Positions 45,611 to 53,747 of a stretch of DNA of 64,000 bases are shown piece by piece. How positions within the stretch are numbered: the first letter of the stretch is position 1; every line of letters starts with the position of its first letter. Position numbers and translations under genes: made by a program. A model generated the notes under the pieces. It was not told where the DNA came from and did not search any database. It saw only the letters and a program-made list of their open reading frames with translations. The stretch spans positions 3,349,001-3,413,000 of the forward strand of contig NZ_AP028664.1 of NCBI RefSeq assembly GCF_041154455.1. Reading direction: 5' to 3'. Source of the stretch: Variovorax sp. V213 (lineage in GTDB: Bacteria > Pseudomonadota > Gammaproteobacteria > Burkholderiales > Burkholderiaceae_C).

Positions 45611-47023
45611 TCAGCGGAAGAAGATGAAGGTGGAAAGAACGAACAGCGGAATCAGGACGGCCACGGACCAGCCCATGTAGCCGAAGAAGCTCGGCATGCG
45701 CACGCCGCGGCTCTCGGCGATGGCCTTGACCATGAGGTTGGGCGCGTTGCCGATGTAGCTGTTGGCGCCCATGAACACGGAGCCGGCCGAGATGGCGGCC
45801 AGCGTGGTGGCGTAGGTGGTCATGAGCGTGGCCGGATCGCCGCCCGCCGTGTTGAAGAACACCAGGTAGGTGGGTGCATTGTCGAGAAAAGAGCTCAGGA
45901 TGCCGGAGGCCCAGAAGTACATGGCCGGATCGGGCTGGCCGTCCGCACGTGTCACGGCCGCGATCACCGCGCCGAACGGACCGTGAACGCCGGCTCTCAG
46001 CATCGCGATCACCGGGATGATGGTCAGGAAGATGCCCGCGAAGAGCTTGGCCACCTCGGCCATCGGACCCCATTCGAACTGGTTGTCGGCATGCACCTTG
46101 GCCGATGTCATTTTGAACGAGAGCAGCGTGATGGCGATAAGGCCGATGTCGCGCACCAGACCGGGCAGGCCCACGTGCGTGCCGAACACGTCGAAGCTCA
46201 CGGGCGATTTCCAGATGCCGGAGAGCAGCACGAGAAAAACCACGCCGCCCAGCAGCCAGAAATTGGCGGCACCGTCGAAGCCGATGCGGCGGGTGTCCGG
46301 CGTCGGGTCGATCGGCAGCACGCCCTCCTTGCGGTAGTGGTAACTATCGATGACGTAGAACAACGCGAGCAGCATGCCGACCAGGAACAGCGTGTTCGGC
46401 AGGATGTTGCGCGCCGTCCAGAAGAAGTCGACGCCCTTCAGGAAACCGAGAAACAGCGGCGGATCGCCCAGCGGCGTGAGCGAGCCTCCCGCATTCGAAA
46501 CGATGAAGATGAAGAACACCACCACGTGCGCCTTGCTCACGCGGTTGTCGTTGGCGCGGATCAGCGGCCGGATCAGCAGCATCGAGGCGCCCGTGGTTCC
46601 CATGAGGCTCGCAAGCACCGCGCCGACGGCCAGGATGGCCGTGTTGAGGCCGGGGGCGCCATGCAGGTTGCCGCGAATGTGGATACCGCCCGCCACCGTG
46701 AACAGGGCGGTGAGCAGGATGATGAAGGGGATGTATTCCTCGACCAGCGCATGCACCAGCCGGGATCCGGCCAGCGGCGCCCCATGGATCGCGGCAAAGG
46801 GAAGCAGGAACGCCAGCGCCCAGGCGGCGGAGATCTTGCCGTAATGGTGATGCCAGAATGACGGCGCGAGCAGCGGCATGAGCGCGATCGACAGCAGGAT
46901 GCCCGCGAACGGAACGCCCCAGAGCGCCGACAGCTTGCTGCCGTCGAGGTCGGCGGCCATGGCCAGCGCGGGAAACATCATCGGCAGCACTGCGGCTGCC
47001 GCGAGGCGAACTGTTTTTTTCAT
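45611..47023 (-). CDS. nhaD: Na+/H+ antiporter NhaD
   Basis: 470 residues with an N-terminal signal-like helix and about 12 membrane segments. NhaD/ArsB-family features: LASLMGTTGASMLLIRPLI, VSNAGGSLTPLGDPPLFLGF and the second repeat FLDNAPTYLVFFN with ISAGSVFMGANSYIGNAPN. It contributes to pH and sodium homeostasis at the inner membrane. Confidence 0.93.
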   Translation of the reverse strand: MKKTVRLAAAAVLPMMFPALAMAADLDGSKLSALWGVPFAGILLSIALMPLLAPSFWHHHYGKISAAWALAFLLPFAAIHGAPLAGSRLVHALVEEYIPFIILLTALFTVAGGIHIRGNLHGAPGLNTAILAVGAVLASLMGTTGASMLLIRPLIRANDNRVSKAHVVVFFIFIVSNAGGSLTPLGDPPLFLGFLKGVDFFWTARNILPNTLFLVGMLLALFYVIDSYHYRKEGVLPIDPTPDTRRIGFDGAANFWLLGGVVFLVLLSGIWKSPVSFDVFGTHVGLPGLVRDIGLIAITLLSFKMTSAKVHADNQFEWGPMAEVAKLFAGIFLTIIPVIAMLRAGVHGPFGAVIAAVTRADGQPDPAMYFWASGILSSFLDNAPTYLVFFNTAGGDPATLMTTYATTLAAISAGSVFMGANSYIGNAPNLMVKAIAESRGVRMPSFFGYMGWSVAVLIPLFVLSTFIFFR

Positions 47024-47048
47024 GGGGCCGTACCGTACCAGACAGGCG

Positions 47049-48269
47049 TCAGGCCGGCGGCTGTTCGATCTCGAACACCTGGCGCAGATAGGCCAGGTAT
47101 TTTTCGTCCTCGCACATGTTCTTGGACGGGGTGTCCGACAGCTTGGCCACCGGTTGGCCGTTGCAGGTGATCATCTTGATGACGATCTGCAGCGGCTCGT
47201 AGCCGAGGTCGTTGGTGAGGTTGGTGCCGATGCCGAAAGCCAGCTGGCAACGGCCGCGGAACTGCTGGTAGAGCTCGACGGTGCGCGGCACCGTGAGGCT
47301 GTCGCTGAAGATCAGCGTCTTGGTGCGCGGATCGACCCGGTTGGCAATGTAGTGCGCCAGCATGCGCTCGCCCCACTGGAACGGATCGCCGCTGTCATGC
47401 CGCGCGCCGTCGAACAGCTTGCAGAAGTAAAGGTCGAAGTCGCGCAGGAAGGCGCTCATGCCATAGACATCGGACAGCGCAATGCCGAGGTCGCCGCGGT
47501 ATTCGCGGGCCCAGCTCTCGAAGCCGAAGATCTGGCTGTCGCGCAGCCGGGGGCCGAGCCCCTGGCAGGCCTGGAGGTATTCGTGCGCCATGGTGCCGAG
47601 CGGAATGAGGCCGAGCTTCATGGCATAGAGTACGTTGCTGGTACCCGCGAGCTGGGGCAGCCGCGCGCCGGGCTGGGCCTGCACCGGCGGCGAGGTGACG
47701 GCGCCGAGCCTTGCGTTCAGGGTACGAAGAACCTCTTCGTGCCAGTCCTTGGAGAAGCGGCGGCGGGTGCCGTAGTCGGCAATCTTGAGATCGGCCAGGC
47801 CGGCATCCTGCAGCTGCCCGATCTTGGTTTCCAGGCGCCGCCGGCCTTCTTCGATATCGGGTTTTTTCTGCGTGTTGCGAAAGTAGACCTCGTTCACGAT
47901 CGCCAGCACCGGGATCTCGAACAGGATGGTGTGCAGCCACGGCCCCTTGATGCGGATCTCGAGTTCGCCCGAGGGCTGGGGCGTGATGCTGATGTACTTC
48001 TCGTTGAGCCGGAACAGGCCCAGGAAGTCGACGAAGTCGCTCTTGATGAAGCGCATCGAACGCAGGTAAGTCAGCTCGGCGTCCCGGAACTGGAGCGAAC
48101 AGAGGCTTCGCACCTCCTCGCGGATCTGTCCGGCGAACTGCGCCAGGTCGATGCCCGGGTTGCGGCACTTGAACCGGTACTCGACCTGGGCTCCCGGGAA
48201 GTGATGCAGTACGACCTGCATCATGGTGAACTTGTAGAGGTCTGTGTCGAGCAGGCTGTGAATGATCAT
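47049..48269 (-). CDS. pncB: Nicotinate phosphoribosyltransferase
   Basis: NAD salvage: nicotinate + PRPP + ATP to nicotinate mononucleotide. 406 residues from ATG 48269 (MIIHSLLDTDLYKFTMMQ). Motifs: ADYGTRRRFSKDWH, GTSNVLYAMKLGLIPLGTMAHE (the regulatory histidine region) and ARHDSGDPFQWGE. Full family length. Confidence 0.96.
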   Translation of the reverse strand: MIIHSLLDTDLYKFTMMQVVLHHFPGAQVEYRFKCRNPGIDLAQFAGQIREEVRSLCSLQFRDAELTYLRSMRFIKSDFVDFLGLFRLNEKYISITPQPSGELEIRIKGPWLHTILFEIPVLAIVNEVYFRNTQKKPDIEEGRRRLETKIGQLQDAGLADLKIADYGTRRRFSKDWHEEVLRTLNARLGAVTSPPVQAQPGARLPQLAGTSNVLYAMKLGLIPLGTMAHEYLQACQGLGPRLRDSQIFGFESWAREYRGDLGIALSDVYGMSAFLRDFDLYFCKLFDGARHDSGDPFQWGERMLAHYIANRVDPRTKTLIFSDSLTVPRTVELYQQFRGRCQLAFGIGTNLTNDLGYEPLQIVIKMITCNGQPVAKLSDTPSKNMCEDEKYLAYLRQVFEIEQPPA

Positions 48270-48451
48270 GGTGCTGGTACGGCGCGCGTTTGTCCCGGGC
48301 TTTTTCGGCGTGCGACCGATTATCACGGGCAGCGTCGGCTTGTGCCTACGGCGCCAGCACTGGGCGTCCTACCGTCAGGGTGAATAGGCCCCGCGACAGT
48401 GTGTTCACGGCGGCCATGGGCTCGCCGAATCAACCTTTCAAGGAGATTCGC

Positions 48452-48685
48452 ATGAACAAGGACACCATCGAAGGCAACTGGAAACAGCTCAAGGGCAAGG
48501 TCAAGGAGCAATGGGGCAAGTTGACGGACGATGACTTCGACGTGATCGCGGGCAAGCGCGACCAGCTGCTCGGCCGCATCCAGGAGCGCCACGGCATCAG
48601 CCGCGACGAGGCCGAAAAACAGGTCAAGGAATGGGAATCGCGTGACGGCCGCACGCCGGACGCCCTCTGGTACGAAAAGTACTGA
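48452..48685 (+). CDS. CsbD-like stress protein
   Basis: 77 residues, start ATG 48452 with AAGGAGA upstream. CsbD-family signature MNKDTIEGNWKQLKGKVKEQ and WGKLTDDDFDVIAGKRDQL. Members are abundant, hydrophilic, stress-induced proteins of unknown mechanism. Confidence 0.93.
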   Translation: MNKDTIEGNWKQLKGKVKEQWGKLTDDDFDVIAGKRDQLLGRIQERHGISRDEAEKQVKEWESRDGRTPDALWYEKY

Positions 48686-48763
48686 GCACGCGGGCGGCCG
48701 AAAGGCGGCCCCTGCCCTCCCAATCCTTATTCAATTCTCCTCAACCGCAAAGAAGGAACTCCA

Positions 48764-49171
48764 ATGAAAAAACATCTGCTCATGCTCGCTCTGGCCTCCA
48801 CGTGCTTCATGGCCACCCAGGCCGGCGCGATGACCAAGGACGAGTACAAGGTCGCCAAGGAAAAGATCGAAGCCGACTACAAGGTCGCCAAGGCCAAGTG
48901 CGACGCGATGAAGGACAACGCGAAGGATGTCTGCCAGAAGGAAGCCAAGGGCACGGAAGACGTGGCGAAGGCCGAACTCGAACAGCAGTACAAGCCGAGC
49001 GACGCGCATGCCCGCAAGGTGGCCGAAGAGAAGGCGAAGGCTACATACGAGGTTGCCAAGGAAAAGTGCGACGACCAGGCCGGCGATGCCAAGGCCGCCT
49101 GCGTGAAGCAGGCCAAGGCCGACGAAGCCCAGGCCAAGGCTGAGATCAAGGCCAAGAAGAAGGCCATGTAA
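48764..49171 (+). CDS. Secreted lysine/alanine-rich protein with two cysteine-paired repeats
   Basis: 135 residues. A signal peptide (MKKHLLMLALASTCFMATQAG) is cut near AGAM. The mature part is almost all Ala/Lys/Glu/Asp helix and contains two related units: about 27-73 (YKVAKAKCDAMKDNAKDVCQ) and about 82-128 (YEVAKEKCDDQAGDAKAACV). Each unit has two Cys about 12 residues apart, suggesting helical hairpins joined by disulfides. Function unknown; periplasmic location inferred. It follows csbD by 78 bases. Confidence 0.85.
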   Translation: MKKHLLMLALASTCFMATQAGAMTKDEYKVAKEKIEADYKVAKAKCDAMKDNAKDVCQKEAKGTEDVAKAELEQQYKPSDAHARKVAEEKAKATYEVAKEKCDDQAGDAKAACVKQAKADEAQAKAEIKAKKKAM

Positions 49172-49205
49172 GGCCGCGGCGGCCCGAGCGGCCGCGCCAC
49201 AGGAG

Positions 49206-49229
49206 AAACGGCGCCCTCGGGCGCCGTTT
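49206..49229. terminator. Bidirectional terminator
   Basis: AAACGGCGCC / GGCGCCGTTT stem with a CTCG loop, between convergent genes. Confidence 0.8.
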
Positions 49230-49238
49230 GCGTTGGGA

Positions 49239-49682
49239 TCAGGCTTTCAGCGCGTCGACCACGCGCTGCAGCGCCTCGGACAATGGCACCGGCCGCTGCG
49301 TGGCCCGGTCCACGTACACGTGCACGAAGTGGCCTTGCGCGGCCGCGGTTTCCGCCCCCTCCGCAAAAAGCGCAATCTCGTAGCGCACGCTCGAGCGCCC
49401 GGCCTGGGCCACCCGGATGCCCGCTTCCACCGTCTGGGGAAAGGCGATCGGGGCGAAATAGTTGCATTGCGTCTCGACCACGAAGCCGATCGTCTGCCCC
49501 TGGTGGATGTCGAGCGCGCCGCGCTCGATCAGCAGCGCATTCACGGCCGTATCGAACCAGCTGTAGTAGACGACGTTGTTGACGTGGCCGTACATGTCGT
49601 TGTCGGCCCAGCGCGTGGGGATGCTGCGGAACGCGCGGTAGCCGCCTCGGGCATGCGGCGTGGGTTTGTTGGCGGAGCTCAT
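49239..49682 (-). CDS. Acyl-CoA thioesterase (4HBT hotdog fold)
   Basis: 147 residues from ATG 49682. The 4-hydroxybenzoyl-CoA thioesterase motif reads RWADNDMYGHVNNVVYYSWFD, with the catalytic Asp in ADNDMYGH; I quote no further. The helix and strands that follow fit YbgC-like enzymes. It overlaps the HDAC-like gene by four bases (ATGA), so the two are co-translated. Confidence 0.9.
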   Translation of the reverse strand: MSSANKPTPHARGGYRAFRSIPTRWADNDMYGHVNNVVYYSWFDTAVNALLIERGALDIHQGQTIGFVVETQCNYFAPIAFPQTVEAGIRVAQAGRSSVRYEIALFAEGAETAAAQGHFVHVYVDRATQRPVPLSEALQRVVDALKA

Positions 49683-50605
49683 CGCGCGGCATTTTGCCAG
49701 CGGCGCCAGTAGTCGAAGGCCACCCTGAAGGTGCCGACTTGCACCTGCACCGTCTCGGCAATGTCGCTGGCATAGCCCCCGGCCATGGCGAAGGCCAGTG
49801 GAATGCGGCGCTGCCAGGCCCAGTCGAACACCCGCCGGTCGCGCGCCTCCAGGCCGTCGAAGCTCAGCTTGAGCCGGCCGAGCCGGTCGCGCTCGAAGGG
49901 GTCGGCGCCCGCCAGGTAGATCACCAGCCCGGGCAAGAAGCGCCGGTCGAGTTCGTCGAGGGCGTGTTCGAGCGCAGTGAGGTACTCGGCATCGCCGCAG
50001 CCATCGGGCAGCTCGACGTCGAGGTCGCTCGCCTCCTTGCGGAAAGGAAAGTTCTTCTGCCCATGCAACGAAAGCGTGAAAACGCTGGGGTCGTTGCGGA
50101 AGATGCTGGCCGTGCCGTTGCCTTGGTGCACGTCGAGGTCGACCACGGCCACCCGCAACTGCCGCCCGCTGCGGCCATGCTCCGCCTGCATCAGCCGCGC
50201 GGCCACCGCGGCGTCGTTGAAGACGCAGAATCCTCCGCCCTTGTCGGCATGGGCGTGGTGGGTACCGCCCGCCATGTTGGCCGCCACCCCGCCGGCAAAC
50301 GCCGCGCGGCAGGCGGCAATGGTCGCGCCGGTGGAACGGCGCGAACGCTCGACCATCGCCTCGCTCCAGGGAAAGCCGATCTCCCGCATGGCCTGCGTGC
50401 TCACGCTGCCATCGCTGATGGCGGCGATCCACTGCGGGGTGTGCGCCAGCGCCAGCTCGCCATCGGTGGCGCGGGGCGCCTGCGCCATTTCCACCGACGG
50501 CAGGTGCTCCAGCAGGCGGTCGCGCAGCAGGGCATAGCGGGACATGGGAAAGCGGTGGCCCGGGGGCAAGGGCAACACGAACTGGCCGGAATAGAAGGCG
50601 CGCAT
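49679..50605 (-). CDS. Histone-deacetylase-family (AcuC/APAH-like) amidohydrolase
   Basis: 308 residues. Zinc-dependent deacetylase fold: the active-site loop GGTHHAHADKGGGFCVFND contains the tandem His; zinc ligands Asp and His lie in VVDLDVHQGNG and the second Asp in YLAGADPFERDRLG. The catalytic tyrosine region is AMAGGY. The substrate is unknown (acetylpolyamine, protein, or small metabolite). It is coupled to a thioesterase gene, which hints at acyl-group metabolism. Confidence 0.9.
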   Translation of the reverse strand: MRAFYSGQFVLPLPPGHRFPMSRYALLRDRLLEHLPSVEMAQAPRATDGELALAHTPQWIAAISDGSVSTQAMREIGFPWSEAMVERSRRSTGATIAACRAAFAGGVAANMAGGTHHAHADKGGGFCVFNDAAVAARLMQAEHGRSGRQLRVAVVDLDVHQGNGTASIFRNDPSVFTLSLHGQKNFPFRKEASDLDVELPDGCGDAEYLTALEHALDELDRRFLPGLVIYLAGADPFERDRLGRLKLSFDGLEARDRRVFDWAWQRRIPLAFAMAGGYASDIAETVQVQVGTFRVAFDYWRRWQNAAR

Positions 50606-50630
50606 GCCTGCATTCTGGAGCGCGGGGCGA

Positions 50631-50652
50631 ATTTAGAAAGTGTGTTCTAAAT
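50631..50652. promoter_or_regulatory. Perfect 8-bp inverted repeat operator candidate
   Basis: ATTTAGAA-AGTGTG-TTCTAAAT: eight paired bases with a six-base spacer, 25 bases before the HDAC-like start on the minus side. The size fits a dimeric regulator such as TetR. It touches the next palindrome. Confidence 0.5.
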
Positions 50653-50703
50653 TGCTGCAAAGCAGCAAAACCCCCTTGATCGCAAAGCTGTGCTGCCTAT
50701 ACT
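50652..50703 (+). promoter_or_regulatory. Phasin promoter and PhaR-type operator
   Basis: TTGCTGC-AAA-GCAGCAA (50652-50668) contains CTGC-N3-GCAG, the TGC-rich site bound by PhaR repressors of PHA granule genes. Next come TTGATC (50676-50681), a 16-base spacer, and TATACT (50698-50703). The PhaR role is transferred from other species. Confidence 0.6.
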
Positions 50704-50783
50704 TGAGGCCATGCTGCACCGCAACATAGAGACGAGGGGCAGCGCAACGTGAACCACCACCCATCCTTTCTGGAGATTCCCAA

Positions 50784-51335
50784 ATGGCCCTGACCGCTGA
50801 CCAAATCCTCGCCGCCCAAAAAGCAAACCTCGAAACCCTGTTCGGCCTGACCACCAAGGCTTTCGAAGGCGTGGAGAAGCTCGTCGAGCTCAACGTGACC
50901 GCCTCCAAGGCTGCCCTGGCCGAAGCCGCCGGCACCGCCCAAGCCGCCCTGAACGTCAAGGACGCACAAGAACTGCTGACGCTGCAAGCCAGCCTGTTCC
51001 AGCCCCTGGCCGAAAAGACCGCCGCCTACAGCCGTCACCTGTATGACATCGCCCAAGGCACCGGCGCCGAATTCACCAAGGCTTTCGAAACCAAGGCTGC
51101 TGAAGCCCAGCAAACCTTCGTCGGCCTGGTCGATAGCGCTTCCAAGAATGCACCCGCCGGTTCGGAAACCGCCGTTGCCGTGCTGAAGAGCGCCGTGGCT
51201 GCTGCCAACAACGCTTTCGAATCGGTCCAGAAGGCTGTCAAGCAGGCTTCCGACGTCGCCGAAGCCAATTTCAACGCCGTGTCGACGCAAGCCGTTGCCG
51301 CCGCGAAGACCGCGACCGCTCCGCGCAAGCGCTAA
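50784..51335 (+). CDS. phaP: Phasin (PHA granule-associated protein)
   Basis: Coats polyhydroxyalkanoate granules. 183 residues, Ala-rich and helical, beginning MALTADQILAAQKANLETLFG with the phasin_2 motifs FEGVEKLVELN and YSRHLYDIAQGTGAEFTK. No cysteine. GGAGATT precedes the ATG. A strong terminator follows. Its presence implies PHA storage. Confidence 0.95.
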   Translation: MALTADQILAAQKANLETLFGLTTKAFEGVEKLVELNVTASKAALAEAAGTAQAALNVKDAQELLTLQASLFQPLAEKTAAYSRHLYDIAQGTGAEFTKAFETKAAEAQQTFVGLVDSASKNAPAGSETAVAVLKSAVAAANNAFESVQKAVKQASDVAEANFNAVSTQAVAAAKTATAPRKR

Positions 51336-51385
51336 GCCGCCGGCCATACCAGTTGTCTCCTTGGGTCCTCACGGATCCAATTCAG

Positions 51386-51415
51386 GGCCTCATCTTCGGA
51401 TGAGGCCTTTTTTTT
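51386..51415 (+). terminator. Terminator after phaP
   Basis: GGCCTCATC / GATGAGGCC stem with a TTCG loop and T8. Confidence 0.93.
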
Positions 51416-51510
51416 CGGGCATTTCTTGCTCGCCCCCAGGCTGCGCGCACCTCGTGTCGCTTGGTTCTCCCTGTCTTCGATAATGCGTGCCTTATCCCAG
51501 GAGACTCTCA

Positions 51511-52269
51511 ATGCAGATCGACGGCAAGGTTTTTATCGTGACCGGTGGCGCTTCGGGCCTCGGCGAAGGCACGGCGCGCATGCTGGCGGCGAACGGCGGC
51601 AAGGTGGTCATCGCCGACATGCAGGCTGACAAGGGCGAAACCGTCGCGCGCGACATCGGCGGCGTGTTCGTGAAATGCGACGTGAGCCAGGAGGCCGACG
51701 GCCAAGCGGCGGTTGCCGCGGCACAGAAGCTCGGCAAGCTGGTGGGCCTGGTCAACTGCGCGGGCATCGCACCGGCCGAGAAGACCGTGGGCAAGAATGG
51801 CGCGCATGCGCTGGCGGTGTTCAGCAAGACCGTCACGGTCAACCTGATCGGCAGCTTCAACATGATCCGCCTCGCAGCCGAGGCCATGTGCAAGAACGAG
51901 CCCGAAGCCACCGGCGAGCGCGGCGTGTTGATTTCCACCGCCTCGGTGGCCGCATATGACGGGCAGATCGGCCAGGCGGCGTACAGCGCCTCGAAGGGCG
52001 GCGTGGTCGGCATGACGCTGCCGATCGCGCGCGACCTGGCGCGCAACGGCATCCGCAACATGACCATCGCCCCCGGCATCTTCGGCACGCCCATGCTGTT
52101 CGGCATGCCGCAGGAGGTGCAGGACGCATTGGCCGCCAGCGTGCCCTTCCCCTCCCGCCTGGGCACGCCCGAGGACTATGCCAAGCTCGCCAAGCACATC
52201 ATCGAGAACGACATGCTCAACGGGGAGGTGATTCGTCTCGACGGAGCGATTAGATTGCCCCCTCGTTGA
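51511..52269 (+). CDS. 3-hydroxyacyl-CoA dehydrogenase type II-like SDR (integration target)
   Basis: NAD-dependent short-chain dehydrogenase of 252 residues from ATG 51511 (MQIDGKVFIVTGGASGLGEG). The cofactor motif is TGGASGLGEG (11-20), and the catalytic pair Y158/K162 lies in AYSASKGG. It resembles the HSD17B10/type II family and ends in AIRLPPR. The last six or seven codons appear to come from the inserted element: downstream of the shared repeat the codons differ from the second copy at 57295-57312 but encode the same residues. Confidence 0.93.
   Translation: MQIDGKVFIVTGGASGLGEGTARMLAANGGKVVIADMQADKGETVARDIGGVFVKCDVSQEADGQAAVAAAQKLGKLVGLVNCAGIAPAEKTVGKNGAHALAVFSKTVTVNLIGSFNMIRLAAEAMCKNEPEATGERGVLISTASVAAYDGQIGQAAYSASKGGVVGMTLPIARDLARNGIRNMTIAPGIFGTPMLFGMPQEVQDALAASVPFPSRLGTPEDYAKLAKHIIENDMLNGEVIRLDGAIRLPPR
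52201..52251 (+). repeat. Left attachment repeat (attL core) in SDR 3' end
   Basis: 51-bp sequence repeated at 57244-57294 with one mismatch (52214 versus 57257). The last 37 bp (52215-52251) are identical. It covers the SDR codons IENDMLNGEVIRLDGAI. Confidence 0.85.
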
Positions 52270-52283
52270 AACGCGCGTGAATA

Positions 52284-52307
52284 GGGAGCTTCGCGCTCCC
52301 ATTTTTT
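52284..52307 (+). terminator. Terminator for the SDR gene, carried by the element
   Basis: GGGAGC-TTCGC-GCTCCC followed by A and T6. It lies just inside the left end of the element, so the element appears to supply both the gene end and the terminator. Confidence 0.85.
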
Positions 52308-52500
52308 GCAGCGAATCGATTTAGAGTGACTATCGAGGTTGGCTACTCAATCGAAGCCCCAAATTTAGCGGGGTAGGCGGGAGCCGAAAATGTGATCACG
52401 CCCAAGGCGCCGCGAGCTTCCGATCAAGCTATCCTTTCAATAGCAATGTCCGCTCCGTTCGGGTTCCATAATCACTCCACCAACAAACGAGGAGCGAAGA

Positions 52501-52998
52501 TTGACAAGCAAGTATGTCGAGCTATCCGACCTGGCTGTCGCGCATACCAAGGCTCGATTTGATTCGAGCAAACGCGCTCAGCTTCGCGTCAAACAACTTG
52601 TGGATGGCTACGCTCTCTACTTGGGCGCTCCAACGGCTGACATGAAGTTCTGCCGCATGGATGGCAATCTTGAACGTTCAGGTGAAGTCGCCCCCCTCGA
52701 TACGCTCCCCCATCTGGTGCTGGGCATGCAGGGCTTTTGGCACTTTTGCTTCAGCATCGACTTCAAACGCGGGCAGTTCGGTCACTTCGTCAATGAATTC
52801 AACAAGCTGGCCATCAGGGAGAACGGTGACGGCTCGATCACTGCTCGCATGGACGGGAAGGAATTCAAGGTCGATTCGATGGAGCCCAAGACGACTTTGC
52901 CGCTCTATGATCATCTCTACCAGTTGTCGAAGGAAGGGTTGGCCAAACCATTTGAAGAGCCGAGCAAGCGGATTGGCTTTGTCGAAACCGACGACTAG
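52501..52998 (+). CDS. Unknown element protein 1
   Basis: 165 residues starting at TTG 52501, chosen because AGGAG lies six bases upstream. I do not recognise it. No signal peptide, membrane span or catalytic motif is evident. The N-terminal half is mixed and basic (DSSKRAQLRVKQLVDGYAL). The centre has aromatic strands (GFWHFCFSIDFKRGQFGHFV) and the C-terminal third is acidic/basic mixed, ending in ETDD. It is the first cargo gene and is followed after 38 bases by a membrane protein in the same direction. Confidence 0.7.
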   Translation: MTSKYVELSDLAVAHTKARFDSSKRAQLRVKQLVDGYALYLGAPTADMKFCRMDGNLERSGEVAPLDTLPHLVLGMQGFWHFCFSIDFKRGQFGHFVNEFNKLAIRENGDGSITARMDGKEFKVDSMEPKTTLPLYDHLYQLSKEGLAKPFEEPSKRIGFVETDD

Positions 52999-53036
52999 AC
53001 CCTCGCCACTACGATCAACGCCTCACAGAACTATTC

Positions 53037-53531
53037 GTGCAGTTAGATGATTTAGTAAAGATTGTGGGCATCGCCGCCTCGGTGGGCGCGCTCGTCGGCG
53101 GGTTGATCAGTTGGCTGTGGAAGTACGTGCAGCAATCCGATCGCATCACCGTTCGGTTTGGAACCGCCCACTATGAGGAGACGCCGGCCTACGGGATGCA
53201 CGTCATCAGCAGGCGTGATCACAAAATGGAAATCACAGATTTCGGATTTGTGCTGATGAACGGCAAGCTGGTTTCTGCTCCGGTTGTATGGGAGCAAGTG
53301 TTCGATGACGGTAATCCGTACGACGGTGTTAGCGGCTCGAAAATCCTTACGGAGCGCAACGCGCGGTTCGAGGCAACGATGCAGCTGTACAACATGGAAG
53401 TTGTCGGGGCGTATGCTGAAACTTCAACACAAAACCACTCAACGCTCGGCTTCTCAAGCCGCCATGCGCTTCACTGGTGGGATCGTATTCGCATTCGGCT
53501 CAAGCAATACATCAAGCCCGAATTCAATTGA
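53037..53531 (+). CDS. Unknown element protein 2, N-terminal membrane anchor
   Basis: 164 residues from GTG 53037, with no good ribosome-binding site. Residues about 7-28 are a membrane helix (VGIAASVGALVGGLISWLWK). A soluble domain follows with YGMHVISRRDHKMEITDFGF and a basic, tryptophan-containing C-terminus (HWWDRIRIRLKQYIK). I do not recognise the family. The layout (a soluble protein followed by a membrane-anchored one) could be an effector pair, but nothing shows this directly. Confidence 0.65.
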   Translation: MQLDDLVKIVGIAASVGALVGGLISWLWKYVQQSDRITVRFGTAHYEETPAYGMHVISRRDHKMEITDFGFVLMNGKLVSAPVVWEQVFDDGNPYDGVSGSKILTERNARFEATMQLYNMEVVGAYAETSTQNHSTLGFSSRHALHWWDRIRIRLKQYIKPEFN

Positions 53532-53747
53532 GGAAGCACTGCGCCACCCCAAACGGCCAATCTGCGCCGTCGTCAGCTTCACTAAGCGCCCTCGTTCTCT
53601 TGGACAGACGGGCCAGCTAGCGTAGTGGTGGTGCGTAGCCGGGGTACCGCACCGAGACTGTTGCCGGTACGAATCAAGTCTTCGTGAGCCGCTGACCTGC
53701 CCCCTTCTGCCGTGCCATTCATAACGAGGAAGTCCGGGGTTGCAAGA

